Assembly (NCBI GenBank): GCA_030549335.1
Contig: CM060197.1
Span: 48,883,654-48,947,653 of the forward strand
Length of the DNA stretch: 64,000 nucleotides
Direction: 5' to 3'
DNA from: Pontederia crassipes
Taxonomy: Eukaryota > Streptophyta > Magnoliopsida > Commelinales > Pontederiaceae
In this document: in pieces, positions 10,889-22,339 of the stretch
Layout of the letters: each line of letters starts with the position of its first letter
Numbering within the stretch: position 1 is the first letter of the stretch
Notes under the pieces: generated by a model
Databases searched by the model: none
The model's input: only the letters and a program-made list of their open reading frames with translations
Told to the model about the DNA's origin: nothing
Made by a program: the position numbers and the translations under genes

Positions 10889-12051
10889 CAGCTCCTCGTC
10901 AATTGGCGTTCATGGATTTGATCGTTGCAAGTGTTTGAGTGGCAATAAGACCACCCTCAAGATACAGTAGTAGCATTGAATGAATTCGGGTGCTAATTTT
11001 TACATTTTAATTAACACTATGCGTCTTAGTGTCGCAACGCGTTGTCACGCGAGTTGAATCGTTCCGTAAATTGAATTAAAATTAAATAATTAAAGATTTC
11101 TTTAAAGTGAATTATTTTATCATTTAGCATGCACAATTGAGTGTATGAGAATAGACACGTAAGTTAATTAGATTCTAATATATCTATCTTATTTGTCACT
11201 TGAGCAGTTATTGTGCAATAAAATACGATATCGAACAACTAGCAATGTATGATGGTAAATATAAAAAAAATTATCCGACAATTTTAAAATTTATAAACCT
11301 TATCTTTCGCCAATTAATTGGTAAAGGTGGTTGCCATAATTAATTAGTACAATTATAATTTAAAATTGATAAAAGTTAGCTTAGTTATTAGCCTAAGTTT
11401 AATTCTCCAAACTTAAATTAGTTGGAAGATACATTTAAGTCTATCTTTGGAGTTGACCTTTTTTTTTTACTTGCTCCATGAAGAGTGAAGACGCGTGAAC
11501 CACACCAAGTAGACCAGAATAAATTTGACCTACAGTGTTGTCCACTAACTTTTTTATTATTATATTATTCAATATACGTAATTGATTATAATTGACTAAT
11601 CAATGAGTCAAGTCAGGTCAAATAGAATAATATAAATTAATAAAAAATAAAATAGGCTAAAGATTGTTGTAATATAGCTTATTTAGTAAATTACAATATA
11701 ATAAAATAAAAAGCAATCATTCAGATCAAAATAATATAATAAAGTAATCACAATTATATCACCAATCAAATACTTACTAAACAAAAATTCAGGTAAAGTA
11801 GTTAAAAACAACAAAAAAACGGAATTTTAGATGTATCATTGAGAATGAAAAAAATGTTGGATAATAAATATCTAAGTAAAATATATAAAAATAATGTGTC
11901 ACAAAAATTCTTTATTTCTTATGTCACAATAATTTTTTATTTTTAATTTTTTATATCGCAAAATATATATAAATATGAATAAACGTCCAAGTTTGAGATG
12001 ACTCAACTAATTTGATTGGCCAGGTCGAGCTAAGTTTCAAAAGCCTCATGT
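10889..12051. other. AT-rich intergenic region upstream of the receptor kinase
   Basis: No gene, tRNA or clear transposon signature is visible. The sequence is AT-rich with many short A/T runs. Part of it would be the promoter of the receptor kinase, but no convincing TATA box or element could be assigned. Confidence 0.5.
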
Positions 12052-12060
12052 ATACAAATA

Positions 12061-13068
12061 GGGTATAATGTATATGTGAAGCACCATTTGCTTCACACCT
12101 TGTGAAGCAACATCTCAGCCATTGAGACTAGATCTAATGACTCTGATGATGATGGGTGAGATATTCACGATATTTACTTATTCTCTCTCCCCCTTTCTCT
12201 CCCTCTCTCGATCCAGGGTGCCCTCGTCGGTGATCCAGACAGTCGGCAGGGAATCCGGCGGCCCACAAATCACTCTCCCTCCCTCTCTCTCGATCTCCCC
12301 CTCTCCTTCCCTCTCTCAATCTCTCTATCCTCCTCCTCTTTTGTCGGATCGCTTCCTCCTCCGCCGACGACGGGATGATACGGATGAAGGCGATGACGAG
12401 AGGGACTCTGGCAGTCGGCAAACCACCACCCTCTACCTCTCTCTCGATCTCCCATCTCCCTCTTCTATCTCGATCTACTCCTCTCCTTCCCTCTCTCGAC
12501 CTCTCTCTCCTCCTCCTCTTTCATAGGATCGCCTCCTCCTCTTCTGGTGACAGAATGACGCGGGAGAAGGTGACGACGAGAGGGACTCCGGCAACCGACG
12601 AACCACCTTCCTCTGCCTCTCTCGATCTCCCCCTCTCCTTCCCTCTCCTTCCCTCTCTGATCTCTCTCTTCTCTTCCTCTTCCGTGGGGATCGCCTCCTT
12701 CACCGACGATGGGATGATTTTGAAGAAGGCGACGATGAGAGAGATGACGACGTCAAAGGTCGGTGAACGATCAAGGGCTGCATCACGAGAGCCTCGCTGA
12801 TGACTCCAGTGATGACAGATGATCCAGCAGAGAGCCTCCTCCGTCGGCTCTATCGCGAGACGCGAGAGCCTTGTCCGCCAGCTCCGGCGACTCCGGCAAC
12901 ACGATGTGAGAGAGAGGGACGAGGGATGGAGCGTTCTACATCGCCAGAGAGAGGTCGCGACTATTCATCTCATCAAATATGATCTAAATCGTTGGGTCTG
13001 ATCTCAATGGCTGAGATGTTGTTTCACAAGGTGTGAAGCAAATGGTGCTTCACATATACATTATACCC
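12061..13068. mobile_element. Mutator-like element (MULE), non-autonomous, 1008 bp
   Basis: The ends are inverted repeats of about 70 bp (GGGTATAATGTATATGTGAA... and its complement) with very few mismatches. They are flanked by a 9-bp target duplication with one mismatch, ATACAAATA (12052-12060) and ATACAATTA (13069-13077). Long inverted ends with a 9-bp duplication are diagnostic of Mutator-like elements. No transposase is encoded. The interior is GC-rich and built from tandem repeats. Open frames there (for example 12122-12526) are repeat translations, not recognisable proteins. Confidence 0.85.
12230..12770. repeat. Internal tandem repeats of the MULE, about 160-180 bp unit
   Basis: The phrase GATCGCNTCCTCC recurs at 12347, 12527 and 12689, each followed by a GACGANGGGATGA-like segment, a GGGACTC(T/C)GGCA segment and a CT-rich block of CTCTCTCGATCTCCC. 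An incomplete first copy begins near 12238. Units are 180 and 162 bp long and diverged from each other. Confidence 0.75.
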
Positions 13069-13077
13069 ATACAATTA

Positions 13078-14449
13078 TGATGTGATATATTTTTTTATTA
13101 ATTTTTTATGAAGTGGAATTGGGAGAATGGCACATTGAATAAGGAAATATTGGTCAAAACAAGAAGGTGCACAAATAAAGTTTATGGAAAAAATATGAAG
13201 TAAGATAATAAATAATATTAATTGGACTTCTTACTATTTTTCCAGATTCTAATATAGTGAATGTTGAACAAAAAATTTTTAAAAGGGTATTTTATTCATA
13301 ATACAAAAATTCACCGATGTTCTATTTATAGAGGTCTAAATATTTCAAAGCTCTGAAACATTTCATGCTTTCTTTCGACTTATCGACCAATTCTCTCTCT
13401 ATTTTCCTCTTTTCCATCAATATATCAGGATTCCTTTGTTCATGGTGGACAACAGTAAGAAGAACACGACACTTCTAGATGAAATAGAATAAGAACAGGA
13501 ATTACTACAAAGAAAAAGAAAGAATCTTACATGTACTGGTACGCCAAAGACGTGCTAAAGAGCAAAAAGGAGAGGACCAGGGTGGATAGGACATCTGTAC
13601 TATAGCGGTGGCACTAGGTTGAGTTGGTGAAGATTATAACCATCAGTGGTGGGATTAGCTTTGGTGTGGTCACTAATTTTGATGTTGGGAACTTAAGATG
13701 AATGTACAGTGTGGACGAGATAAGGGAACTACCTTTATCCGATGAACTAGACAAAGAGGGGAACTGGGTTTGGTGGGGATTCAAATTGGGGTGGCGAGAT
13801 GTCTTCTAGTGTTGGCATGGATGGTGATGGTGATGGTGATGGGATAGGAGTGGTCTTCAAGTAAGGTGGAGGTTGGCGGGAATAGGTTTGAATAGGCGGA
13901 GCATTGGATGTTGATGGAGGAGGAAGTAGTTTGGTGGTGACGCACATGGAGGAGGAACAAAAGGGATAGTAGTTGGCAAATTGGCAAGCTTTTAGCATGA
14001 GAATTTGTTCTGTTTAATTCTTTTCTTTTTTATTCATTTTATTTTTTCACTACATCTTAAATTTTAAACAATTCCTAAGACATATATATGTATTATCATA
14101 ACGAGAGCTCGACTTTTTTTATTATGAACATTCATGATACTTTCATTTAAGATCAATGTGGATCAAATCATGATCAAAAGTAGAGCAATGACAAGCTCAA
14201 TAAAAAGTGAGATCCATTTATTTAAATCTCATGGATGATGGGGCTATTAATGCCCATTTTCAAATTTTTTATTACATTGGGGTGGTGGGACTATCAATAC
14301 TCACTTTCAAATTTTCTATTCCATTCCATTAACAATCGGTGCACATAAAGCCCCTTTTACATCTTTTATCTATTGATCTAATTAAGATTCTTACTCTTCT
14401 GTGTTAAGCATTATTATGCAAGGGTAGAATAGTCATTGCACATAATAAT
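13078..14449. other. Intergenic region without recognised genes
   Basis: Mostly AT-rich. A short GATGGT microsatellite lies near 13819-13845. Two overlapping minus-strand frames (13747-13998) read as low-complexity proline/serine sequence and are not supported as genes. The right part may belong to the LTR that follows, whose left border I could not place. Confidence 0.4.
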
Positions 14450-16012
14450 TAAAAAAAAATAACTATTCTAGGAATCTGAGCCAGATACACTGAAACTCGG
14501 GCCGGTTGACACCGAACCCGAACCGTGTTCAATGAAACTCGACCCGTGTTTAATGGATGATCATCTATTCTATTTCTGACAGAATTCGAGTCGGGTCCGA
14601 GGTGGGTCGGGCCAGATTTCCTGATCTCATCATCCTCTACGATGATGTGCGCTTGCCCGAACCGGGTATGAACCCAACCGGGCTGGGTCGTAAAAGGAGG
14701 ATCCGAACGTTTGCATTCAGTGGTGGTAGAGCTCGAGCCAGGCTGCCGAAGATCAGAGCCGGGTTTCCTCCAATTTTAGGTTGGGTTCGTAATGAAACCG
14801 TGCAGGGTTTAGATTTTATAGATGAACTTGGGCCAAGTTCATCATACATGGGCCGGGTCCAACTGTCAAAAATCAGGTGATGTTTTCCTGAAACTTTGGT
14901 CTATCATAATTTGAGGTACAGTGCTATTCCGATATAAAAACTATATAAAATTGTTCATGGAACATAGGAGAAGAAATACCGATCCTAATTTATCCATCAT
15001 CTTAAATATTTCATTACAAATTGTATCCAAAAGTGAATATGAAATCTTACATATCTTAACTATTTCATACTACCCAAAACCCGAAACTTAGAGTGCATTT
15101 TCTGTCGAGGTTTTACGATGACTATTCACGAGGTCGGCGTCCTTGGACAGAGGGTAGATCCGAGATTAGATGGCTGATCGGAACTCTCATGCACGTGCAC
15201 CAAGGAAGAAGAAAACGTAAACCACAAGATAGAGGAAAAACTCAAATGAAGGAGAAGAGAAAGATGAATTGGAAGAGAGCTTTGGGGTCCTATTTATAGC
15301 GTAGAGTCTCCCAAGTGCTACTCTAATTAGAACTCCTATCAATACTTCTTATCTATAATTTATCTTTTATTTTTCACGAATTTTTTATTTAAATAACTAA
15401 TTAATAATAATATTTCTTGATTTTTAGAATTAAAATAATAAATTAGTATTACTTTATTTTTTGAATATTTTTATCTCTAAAACTACTAATTCCAACTTTC
15501 TTATTAGTCCTAACTCAATCCTTCAACAAATTTTATTCCTAATCCTTCTCTAACTATCTTTTCTTTATTTTATTTCTCCTAAACATAATTATTCCTGAAT
15601 TTTGAAATTAAATAAATAAATATTATTCTTATTTCTTAATTTTTTGAAATAAAATAATATTATTTTATCTTCTAGATATTTTTGAACATAAAACTCTTAT
15701 ATTAACTCCCATTAGAAGTCTTTTATACCATAAACTTATAGTTAGATTCAAATTCAATTTTGAATCCCTAATGCCATTATAATTTCAACTCCTAATTTAA
15801 TTAAAAATCATCTTTTCCTATCTCTAATCTAATAACAATTTCATTCTTACTCAAACTTTTCTTATTTTATCTTTTCCTCCTCTTATTTTATCATTTCTCT
15901 TACTATACTTTCATCTTTTCAAACTTTATCTTTCATTAACAAATCTTAAAATTTTGACTTTATTTTAAATACGACAATTAATTTTTAATTCGAAAATTTT
16001 CAAGGTGTTACA
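14450..16012 (-). mobile_element. Probable solo LTR of a Ty3/gypsy chromovirus type
   Basis: The right edge GGTGTTACA (ending 16012) is the reverse complement of a TGTAACACC start, common in chromovirus LTRs. On the minus strand a TATA box (CTATAAATAG) lies at 15290-15299. The LTR cuts straight into a coding exon of the gene fragment that follows. At 14460-14870 lie many copies of a GC-rich motif of the type ACCCGAACCGGG/GGGTCGGGCC. Left border and target duplication were not found, so the extent is approximate. Confidence 0.45.
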
Positions 16013-16710
16013 AAGCAGGCTTCTCATACTTTCTGTGGATGGTGTAGCTAAGCAAACGAATGCAACTGTCCTTTGGTTGAACTTGAACACACAAGTAAAC
16101 CTTTTAGAAAACAGATCAAATATAGTTATTCTGCATCAGCTACTTGCCAGCTAAAATATTTTGGATGTTGTTCTTTGTTGCAGCATGATAGTTTCTACGC
16201 TCAACATAACTTGGACATGACAAGTTATTACTTCTCAGTGTGACAAAGTTGTCATTCCTTTAGCAACACCAAGACAAAACTCATATCTTCCGCTTCCGAG
16301 CTTGATACGGATACTGTTGAACCAACCTTCCACCAAAGCAACATACATATGGTTCCTTGTTAAGTAATCTCACATTTATCAAATCAGTTGCTGATGGAAT
16401 TAACCTTGTTCCAAAAACATACATCTGGCCGGTAACATCTGATAACTATCTGCTGCCATCCACTTATATATATTGTCGCTTATGCCCACAAAGCAGGGTT
16501 GGAAATTCATGCGGCAGATTTTGCAAATGATAATCTTTTTAGCTACAACTATATATAGTTATGATCCATTAGCAGAAATTCTTTCCTTTGTCGACAATAA
16601 AAGCTTCTCACTTGATGGCGTTGTGTCAGACTTTCCTATAACACAAAGGGGGTAATGTATAGTAATTCTGATAACTGATGCATCAATTCTTCTAGATATC
16701 TTATTGATAT

Positions 16711-17539
16711 GGGAAAAGAGCGCCTCCTTAGTGCCCACGCTATGGAGGCAGCTTAGCGGCAGTCATGCACCCTCGGATCTCATCCGACGGTGTGCTTTTT
16801 TTTATGTTTTCTTTTCAATGCTTTGAGTTTTTTTCCACCTCCATCTCGGCCTGCTTCTTCCAGGCTTTGACAGCATCTGTTTCTCCCTGAGCTCCAGCCG
16901 CTTGCTTAAGCTCGAAACAGCCTTCTTGGGCTTGGCCTTGGCAACTCGCGCCTCGTTGGCAAGGGCCCATACCTGCATCCGAAGGCACTTCCTCTCGACA
17001 ATCCACCTCTGCTCATGGGCGGCAAAGATGCCGACGACCTTCTCATTGGCTTTCACGTCCTCAGTTCTCCTCATCTTGAGTTCCTCTATCTTCATATCCG
17101 CCCTCTTCAGCTCTCCCTCCAAGGCCTCCCCTTTCCGCTGAGTTCGATCGAGCACAACCAGTTCCAGCAGCTGCGCACTCGCCTTGAGCATCATCTCCGC
17201 AGCGCTGGACATTCACCGACAACCCTTCTGTATGTCGAGGACCCTCGACCTCCTCGCCATGAGATCAATGGCGACACAGACGTAGGAGATGCCAAAGAGC
17301 ATCGGGTAAGAACCATTGCTGATCTCCTCTCCCGGCTCCTTCCCACCTTCCATGGTCGATTGCCACTTGGTAAATTTATCTGGTGATGTAGACTGTGCAC
17401 TAAAACCAATGAAACGAGCCTAGGCCTCAGAGTTGGAAGAATTAAAAAATAAAAGCCCACCGTCGAATGAGATCCAACAGTGCATGATTGTCGCTAAGCT
17501 GCCTACTCAGTGCGGGAGCTAAGGAGACGCTCTTTTCCC
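16711..17539. mobile_element. Gene-carrying MULE (Pack-MULE candidate), 829 bp
   Basis: Inverted ends of about 80 bp (GGGAAAAGAGCGCCTCCTTA... and the complement of ...GGAGACGCTCTTTTCCC) are flanked by a 9-bp target duplication with one mismatch: TATTGATAT (16702-16710) and TGTTGATAT (17540-17548). The interior carries a minus-strand frame of 136 codons (16802-17212), rich in Glu, Lys, Arg and Leu with heptad character, and further coding-like sequence upstream to about 17400. It contains no transposase. A captured host gene fragment fits the Pack-MULE definition; the parent gene is not recognised. The element sits wholly within an intron of the GDPDL-like fragment. Confidence 0.75.
16802..17212 (-). 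CDS. Coiled-coil-like open frame inside the MULE, function unknown
   Basis: The frame of 136 codons starts MSSAAEMMLKASAQLLEL and continues with a highly charged helical stretch (KGEALEGELKRADMKIEELK) and later a basic tail. I do not recognise the family. Content is consistent with a fragment of a plant coiled-coil protein captured by the element. A minus-strand frame upstream (17213-17400) is separated by a stop. Whether it is transcribed is unknown. Confidence 0.3.
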   Translation of the reverse strand: MSSAAEMMLKASAQLLELVVLDRTQRKGEALEGELKRADMKIEELKMRRTEDVKANEKVVGIFAAHEQRWIVERKCLRMQVWALANEARVAKAKPKKAVSSLSKRLELREKQMLSKPGRSRPRWRWKKTQSIEKKT

Positions 17540-18000
17540 TGTTGATATACATCATGGTTCTTGCAGAATGCTACTCTCGTATCAATAAAAGCAGCATTGA
17601 CCACGATACGTATGTGTGATCCTTTTAGCTATTTCTACTTAATGTATAGATGGATTCTCTCTTCCATTGTAAAATTATTTTGCTTATTTGGTGCTTCAGG
17701 AAAGCCATATGTTATCACAAACAATGGAGCTGGCGGAGACTATCCAGATTGTAGTGATCTGGCTTACAAGAAAGCAGTTGATGATGCTGCAGATTTTATT
17801 GACTGTCCAGTTCAAGTTACAAATGACGGAATAGCCATATGCATGACTAATATAAACCTTATGCCTATCACTACAGTGCCATCTTATTCTTCTCGTGTTT
17901 CTCTAATACCTCAGATTCAAAGTGATTTATGGAATATTTACCTACCAATTTCACCTGGGAAGAGATTCAATCATTAAAACATAAGTTGATGCATTTGCTT

Positions 18001-19050
18001 ATTGTTAGACCTAAAAGAGGAAAAATATCACATCTTTTGACAAACGTTCACGTTAAGCATGTCAAAGGGAATCTAAAATTTTCTTTCTCCATTTATATAG
18101 GCATAAGGAAATTGTTTCTTGAAACATGAAAATGATGTGAGATATTCCCATCTGTATGGGCATTTATATCCTTTCTCTAATCCTACCATATCCTAGCATT
18201 TGTATTGTGTATATCACAATTATTTCGATCTTATGGATCCTTTATCATGTTCCTCATCTGACATTTCACCAGCTCTCATTGTTAGGGTATGGGGAACTTG
18301 GTCGGTAGTCCGACATTCTTGTAATATTGGTCTAGAAATGACATAGGAATCCAATATTACTGCGATCTATTTGCGTTATTCATATTTCGACCTAATTTTT
18401 CTTACCTAATTTTATAATCCTAAAGGCCATACACACAATTTGTACACAATTTTATAATCCTAAAGGCTTTTCGTGCCCTTTGTACTTGTCAATTTTATTT
18501 TCATGCATTAGCCCACAGTTCTTCCTTGTATATGGACCTGCAACTTATTTGATAATTCCCTTTTTGCTTGCCGCAGCCATTATTTCTAGGCTATTTTCTG
18601 AGTTCCAAGAACAGCAAAACTTTCATGAGATTATCCGACTTTTTGGCTTTTATAAAAGCCAAATCTTTGGCTGGAGTCATGATCCGCATAGAGGTTCTGG
18701 CTGAACGAAGTGAGGTGGCATGACATCTATGCGGGGTGACATGGCTGGTGACGGAGGTGAGGAAGGAGATGGGGTGACATTTTGATCAGATGGTGGGTGG
18801 CAGGAATAGGTTTTGGTGAAAGAGGGTTTAGAGGATTCCAGCCAAAGGATGGACAAAGAGGTGGTTGTCAGTGCAGAGTCCACGCCCCAATTTTAATTTT
18901 GCTCCTTTGCTCACTCAGGGGGTGTCTGAGTGGTCCTGTCCTCTTCATCGGTATCCATCTGAAGCACCGAGGTGGCAAACTTAGCATCGCTTCTTTGTCC
19001 TCCGACGACCCTTCTTTGTTCGAAATCATTTCGTTCGCCTGTTTAAAAAA
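18001..19050. other. Region without recognised genes
   Basis: AT-rich DNA with one GC-richer patch (18660-18990). The short frames here have no family resemblance. Nothing further could be supported. Confidence 0.4.
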
Positions 19051-19310
19051 TGTCCGAGCTCTCGCAATTACTTTGGTCATCCGTTTTGTTCATGTTGTTT
19101 CATTTGCTGCTTAGATCGGACGTCCAAAACTGATTCGATCATCCATTTTGTGCTCTCTATAATTAGCGTCATTCTGGTAGCTACTTTGGTCATCCATTTT
19201 GTACATGTTCTTTTATTTGCTGCCCAGAACGATCGTTCAAAACTGATTCGGTTGTTCGATTTAAAAATGTCTGTGCTCTCTCTAATTAGCGGTCGTTCTA
19301 ACATTTGTTT
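19051..19310. repeat. Tandem duplication, period about 113 bp
   Basis: The phrase CTTTGGTCATCC(A/G)TTTTGT(A/T)CATGTT occurs at 19071 and 19184, in each case followed by an ATTTGCTGC(T/C)(T/C)AGA segment and CAAAACTGATTCG. A third partial unit (TGCTCTCTCTAATTAGCG) ends the tract. The repeat is diverged and has no coding potential. Confidence 0.65.
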
Positions 19311-19599
19311 CGATCCTCCATTGTATGTCATAGCGGACGCATAATAATATGTCGGTCGTTCGTTTTAGCTACAAAAATCTTATCGTTATATTTTTTCGAA
19401 AAATATTTAACCTGTTCAAACTAACACTTCGAACAACATTAGTGCATCATCTTTCTTGTTTGTTATCATCAAAATATTTAAAATATGATTTTTGGACAAA
19501 CACCCATGTGATCACTAACTTGCTTTTTTCAAGTACAGAAGCTCCAAAAGTTCCAAAACTTGTTAATTTGTAAATTTTATTACTTATAATAATAAATTA

Positions 19600-19780
19600 T
19601 AAAAATGGGTCGATTCGAGTATTTGATCCAAATTGACCCGACCCGAAAAAGTTCGGATCAGTTTGAGTTTAATGATTCGAAAGGGGGCTGCCCGACCTAA
19701 CCCGACCCAATAGAAATTGTGGCACGGGTCGGGTCAAACCCTACCCGAATGGATGCGGACCGATCATGGTCATCCCTACA
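19600..19780. other. CGGGTCGGGTC-rich patch, possible hAT-type miniature element end
   Basis: The stretch contains several copies of GACCCGACCCGA and GGGTCGGGTC and ends CATCCCTAC. Plant hAT-type miniature elements often begin TAGGGATG and carry such repeats. No matched left end or 8-bp duplication was found, so the assignment is tentative. AT-rich DNA without recognised content follows to about 20515. Confidence 0.25.
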
Positions 19781-20514
19781 CTAGTCGAACTCAAAATTTA
19801 GGACAATTTCAAAATGTGACGACTTACAAATATTATTTTCAAAACTCAAAATTTACAAATATTATCACAAAGTTCGGTCGATGCCTCTTTCCACTCTGAA
19901 TAGGACTTGAAGATGTGTTATTTGGCATGTGGGTATTTAGAACCTTATAAATACCCTCTATTGATTGTATTGGAAAAGAGACTTGATTAATGGATATTTG
20001 CTATTAATAGATTCAGTCTATATCATCATAGCATATATCATGACTCATTTGTTTGTAAATGTTTTCTTCTTTACAACACATTAAAATTATTTTATTGTGT
20101 AGATCCTTCTTTTTTGTCTTTACTTCACTGTTTTTGTTTGTTGAGTCTTCATTGTTCTCCCAACATATATAACTTTTTTTCATGTTCATGCAAAGACAAA
20201 ATTTTTCCTTGAATTTATATTTTTTTGCCATTTTCTCTCACACTATTGATTTTTTTAGAGGAATATATAAATTTGATATTTCCACTCTCTATGAAAATTC
20301 AAATAATAATTGATAAAAAAAAGTTAGACCAGCATAGACTTTCTTGTAACAACATGGTTAACTAAAATAAAGGCGCTTTGACACTCTTTTTGCGTAACAC
20401 TAAAGCTATGAATTTTTTTTTCTTTAACAAGAGGGCAATAACATAAATATGTTACTTACATAATCACAACACATAATTTAATAAGAAAAGAAACAGATGC
20501 AAAAAAAAAAATTC

Positions 20515-22300
20515 TAAGATCTTTTCATACCTTCCTTGCCAAAGCTCTCCAAGATTTAAAACCTATCCAAGCATTCTTGTGCACACGATCAGTCCGGTTG
20601 GCCCAAGCAAAGAAGGCACTATATTCACCAAGTAAATCTCGGTAATATACATTAATTGTATGCATTTACTCTTAACTTATGCCAATACAAATAAACATGA
20701 TCCTCTAGCTTTATCAAATTACTTGGCAATGCATCTTTTTCATATGACGTTAATAAGTCTTTTAGACATCACAACATGATAGTAATATATTATACAAACT
20801 TCAATTGGTTACAAGTATTATCATTTCGTCTCTAACTTTTTCATGATAGAAATTGAGATGCCACATCATATTTTAATTTATTCTGATATTGTGACAAAAA
20901 TTTGACATCATATCAACTTTTTGAGATTGACTTCATAACAATTTACCAAGCCAATTCCACGATAAAGTGGAGGTTTGGTGCAGAAAAGGCCAAGTTCCTT
21001 CACCAAAAAAATAAGGTTCATATATACACAATGGTTTGACCTGTCCGCTCAAGCTCCCTATCATCTCTTTCATGCAATTCATTTTTCTTAGCTCTGTCAG
21101 CCTTTTTAACATTACGATAAAACTTCCTCCCATGTTCCATGAGGCTGATCAGTTCTGTCCTTCAACTGCCTCAAAATTCATCATTCTTTGAGTAATTAAA
21201 AGTAATGTTCATCTCATCTGACTATGATTCCACTGCTCCTTCAGTCTATCTAAAATGTTATCACTTTCGTTTCGTTGCTCTATATAACTTGATCTTGATA
21301 TGTCAGCAAAAAGATGCCATTGCCATTGCTCCTTTAATTTTTGTGGAATCTCTTCAGTAGATTTAGGAGACAAGATTTCTCAAGGCAACTTGAGTACTTT
21401 TTTCCGGCAACAATGTGTAGCCTTGCAATGCTTCAGATGCCAATTTCTTGCTTGTTCTTTTCCTTCAAGTGCAATTTGCTGAGCAAATGGAGATAATTTT
21501 CGTTGGAGACTGCTTCAAGTACAATCTGAGACAGAACAGCAACTTTCTCCTTTGGAAAAATATACCCATTTATCCTATCATCAACCTAAGCCATAAGATA
21601 GCAAATCTTAGTAGTAAGAAATGTTAAATAAAGAGACAGAAATGACCGTATCATTAGAAGTCTGGAGCAACAACCAGTTTTCCAAGACTCATGGCCTGAA
21701 TTAGGACATTGGGAAAGGCTTGCTCCTCAAGAAACGAACCATAAACTACAAGATCAGTTAAAATAAGGAATCTATTCATGTCTTCATCACAAAAAATATG
21801 TTCCACAATGCTGTTTGGGTATCCAGCATTTTGAGCAACCGCCTGCAAGAGATGCACATGGCCGGATAAGTAGAATTGTAAACTGAAAAGAGTAAAGTGG
21901 ACTCAATCAATCATAAAACAAAAAGCATTGTCTAGTCATCCTTTTTTTCCTCAAAAAAATAAAAATAAAAAAAGGCATTGTCTAAAGATAAAAAAACAGT
22001 TCAATGTGTTACCTGCAGAGAAAGCTTATATCCAGTAGTAAAATTTCCATTCGCAACCACAATTTTGAGTGGGGAATATGAAGTATTCACTGATGGAATC
22101 TGTTTGAGCAATGGTACCAATGCTTCAAAGATGAGTGCTTGCTCCAGCAACATACCACTGTAGGAAAATTGACTGCTGACAATGGCAACAATGGAGTCAT
22201 CTGATTCATGACTCGCATTTGAGCTATCTTGTTTTTGTATAACAGAAATGTTAAAAAAATCCTTGCTTGTGTGAGAAACGCCTGCCGACGAGGCAGGGAA
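20515..22300 (-). pseudogene. GT4-type glycosyltransferase-like gene, C-terminal half, decayed
   Basis: Minus-strand exon pieces in order resemble the large plant GT4-like proteins of the At4g01210/At5g04480 type: about 22290-22014 (SIVAIVSSQFSYSGMLLEQA), 21848-21655 (YGSFLEEQAFPNVLIQAMSL, glycosyltransferase group 1 donor-binding region), about 21590-21200 (VDDRINGYIFPKEKVAVLSQ), 21133-20960 (PLCIYEPYFFGEGTWPFLHQ) and about 20640-20525 (NAWIGFKSWRALARK). The first two are separated by an intron with good splice sites (donor gtaaca at about 22013, acceptor ttgcag at about 21848). Stops and shifts interrupt later exons, and a normal splice or frame after VVAPDF is lost. The N-terminal part is missing upstream of 22300. 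Exon order and introns show a genomic copy, not a retrocopy. Confidence 0.8.
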
Positions 22301-22339
22301 GCCTACCAACGACTTTGGGGCAGGGGCTGCCACTTAAAC

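Larger units (their letters stand above)
16013..18000 (+). pseudogene. GDPDL/SHV3-like glycerophosphodiester phosphodiesterase-like gene fragment
   Basis: Segments match the plant GDPDL (SHV3) family, GPI-anchored wall-associated proteins with two GDPD-like domains needed for cell wall organisation. Exons: 16013-16094 (SVDGVAKQTNATVLWLN), 16184-16651 ([22 protein letters not shown], then [19 protein letters not shown]), 17567-17609 (ECYSRINKSS) and 17700-about 17985 (KPYVITNNGAGGDYPDCSDL, then FTWEEIQSL). Splice sites (gtaaac/gcag, ggtaat/gcag, gtatgt/tcag) are kept. The N-terminal half is missing, cut by an LTR at 16012. A stop near 16200, a shift near 16550 and another near 17945 break the frame. 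The 3' part is lost after 17985. The second intron (16652-17566) contains a MULE. Confidence 0.85.

Noticed and set aside
12122-12800. Several overlapping long open frames on both strands
   Set aside because: They are translations of CT-rich and GACGA tandem repeats inside a MULE, present in many frames at once and with no protein family resemblance.
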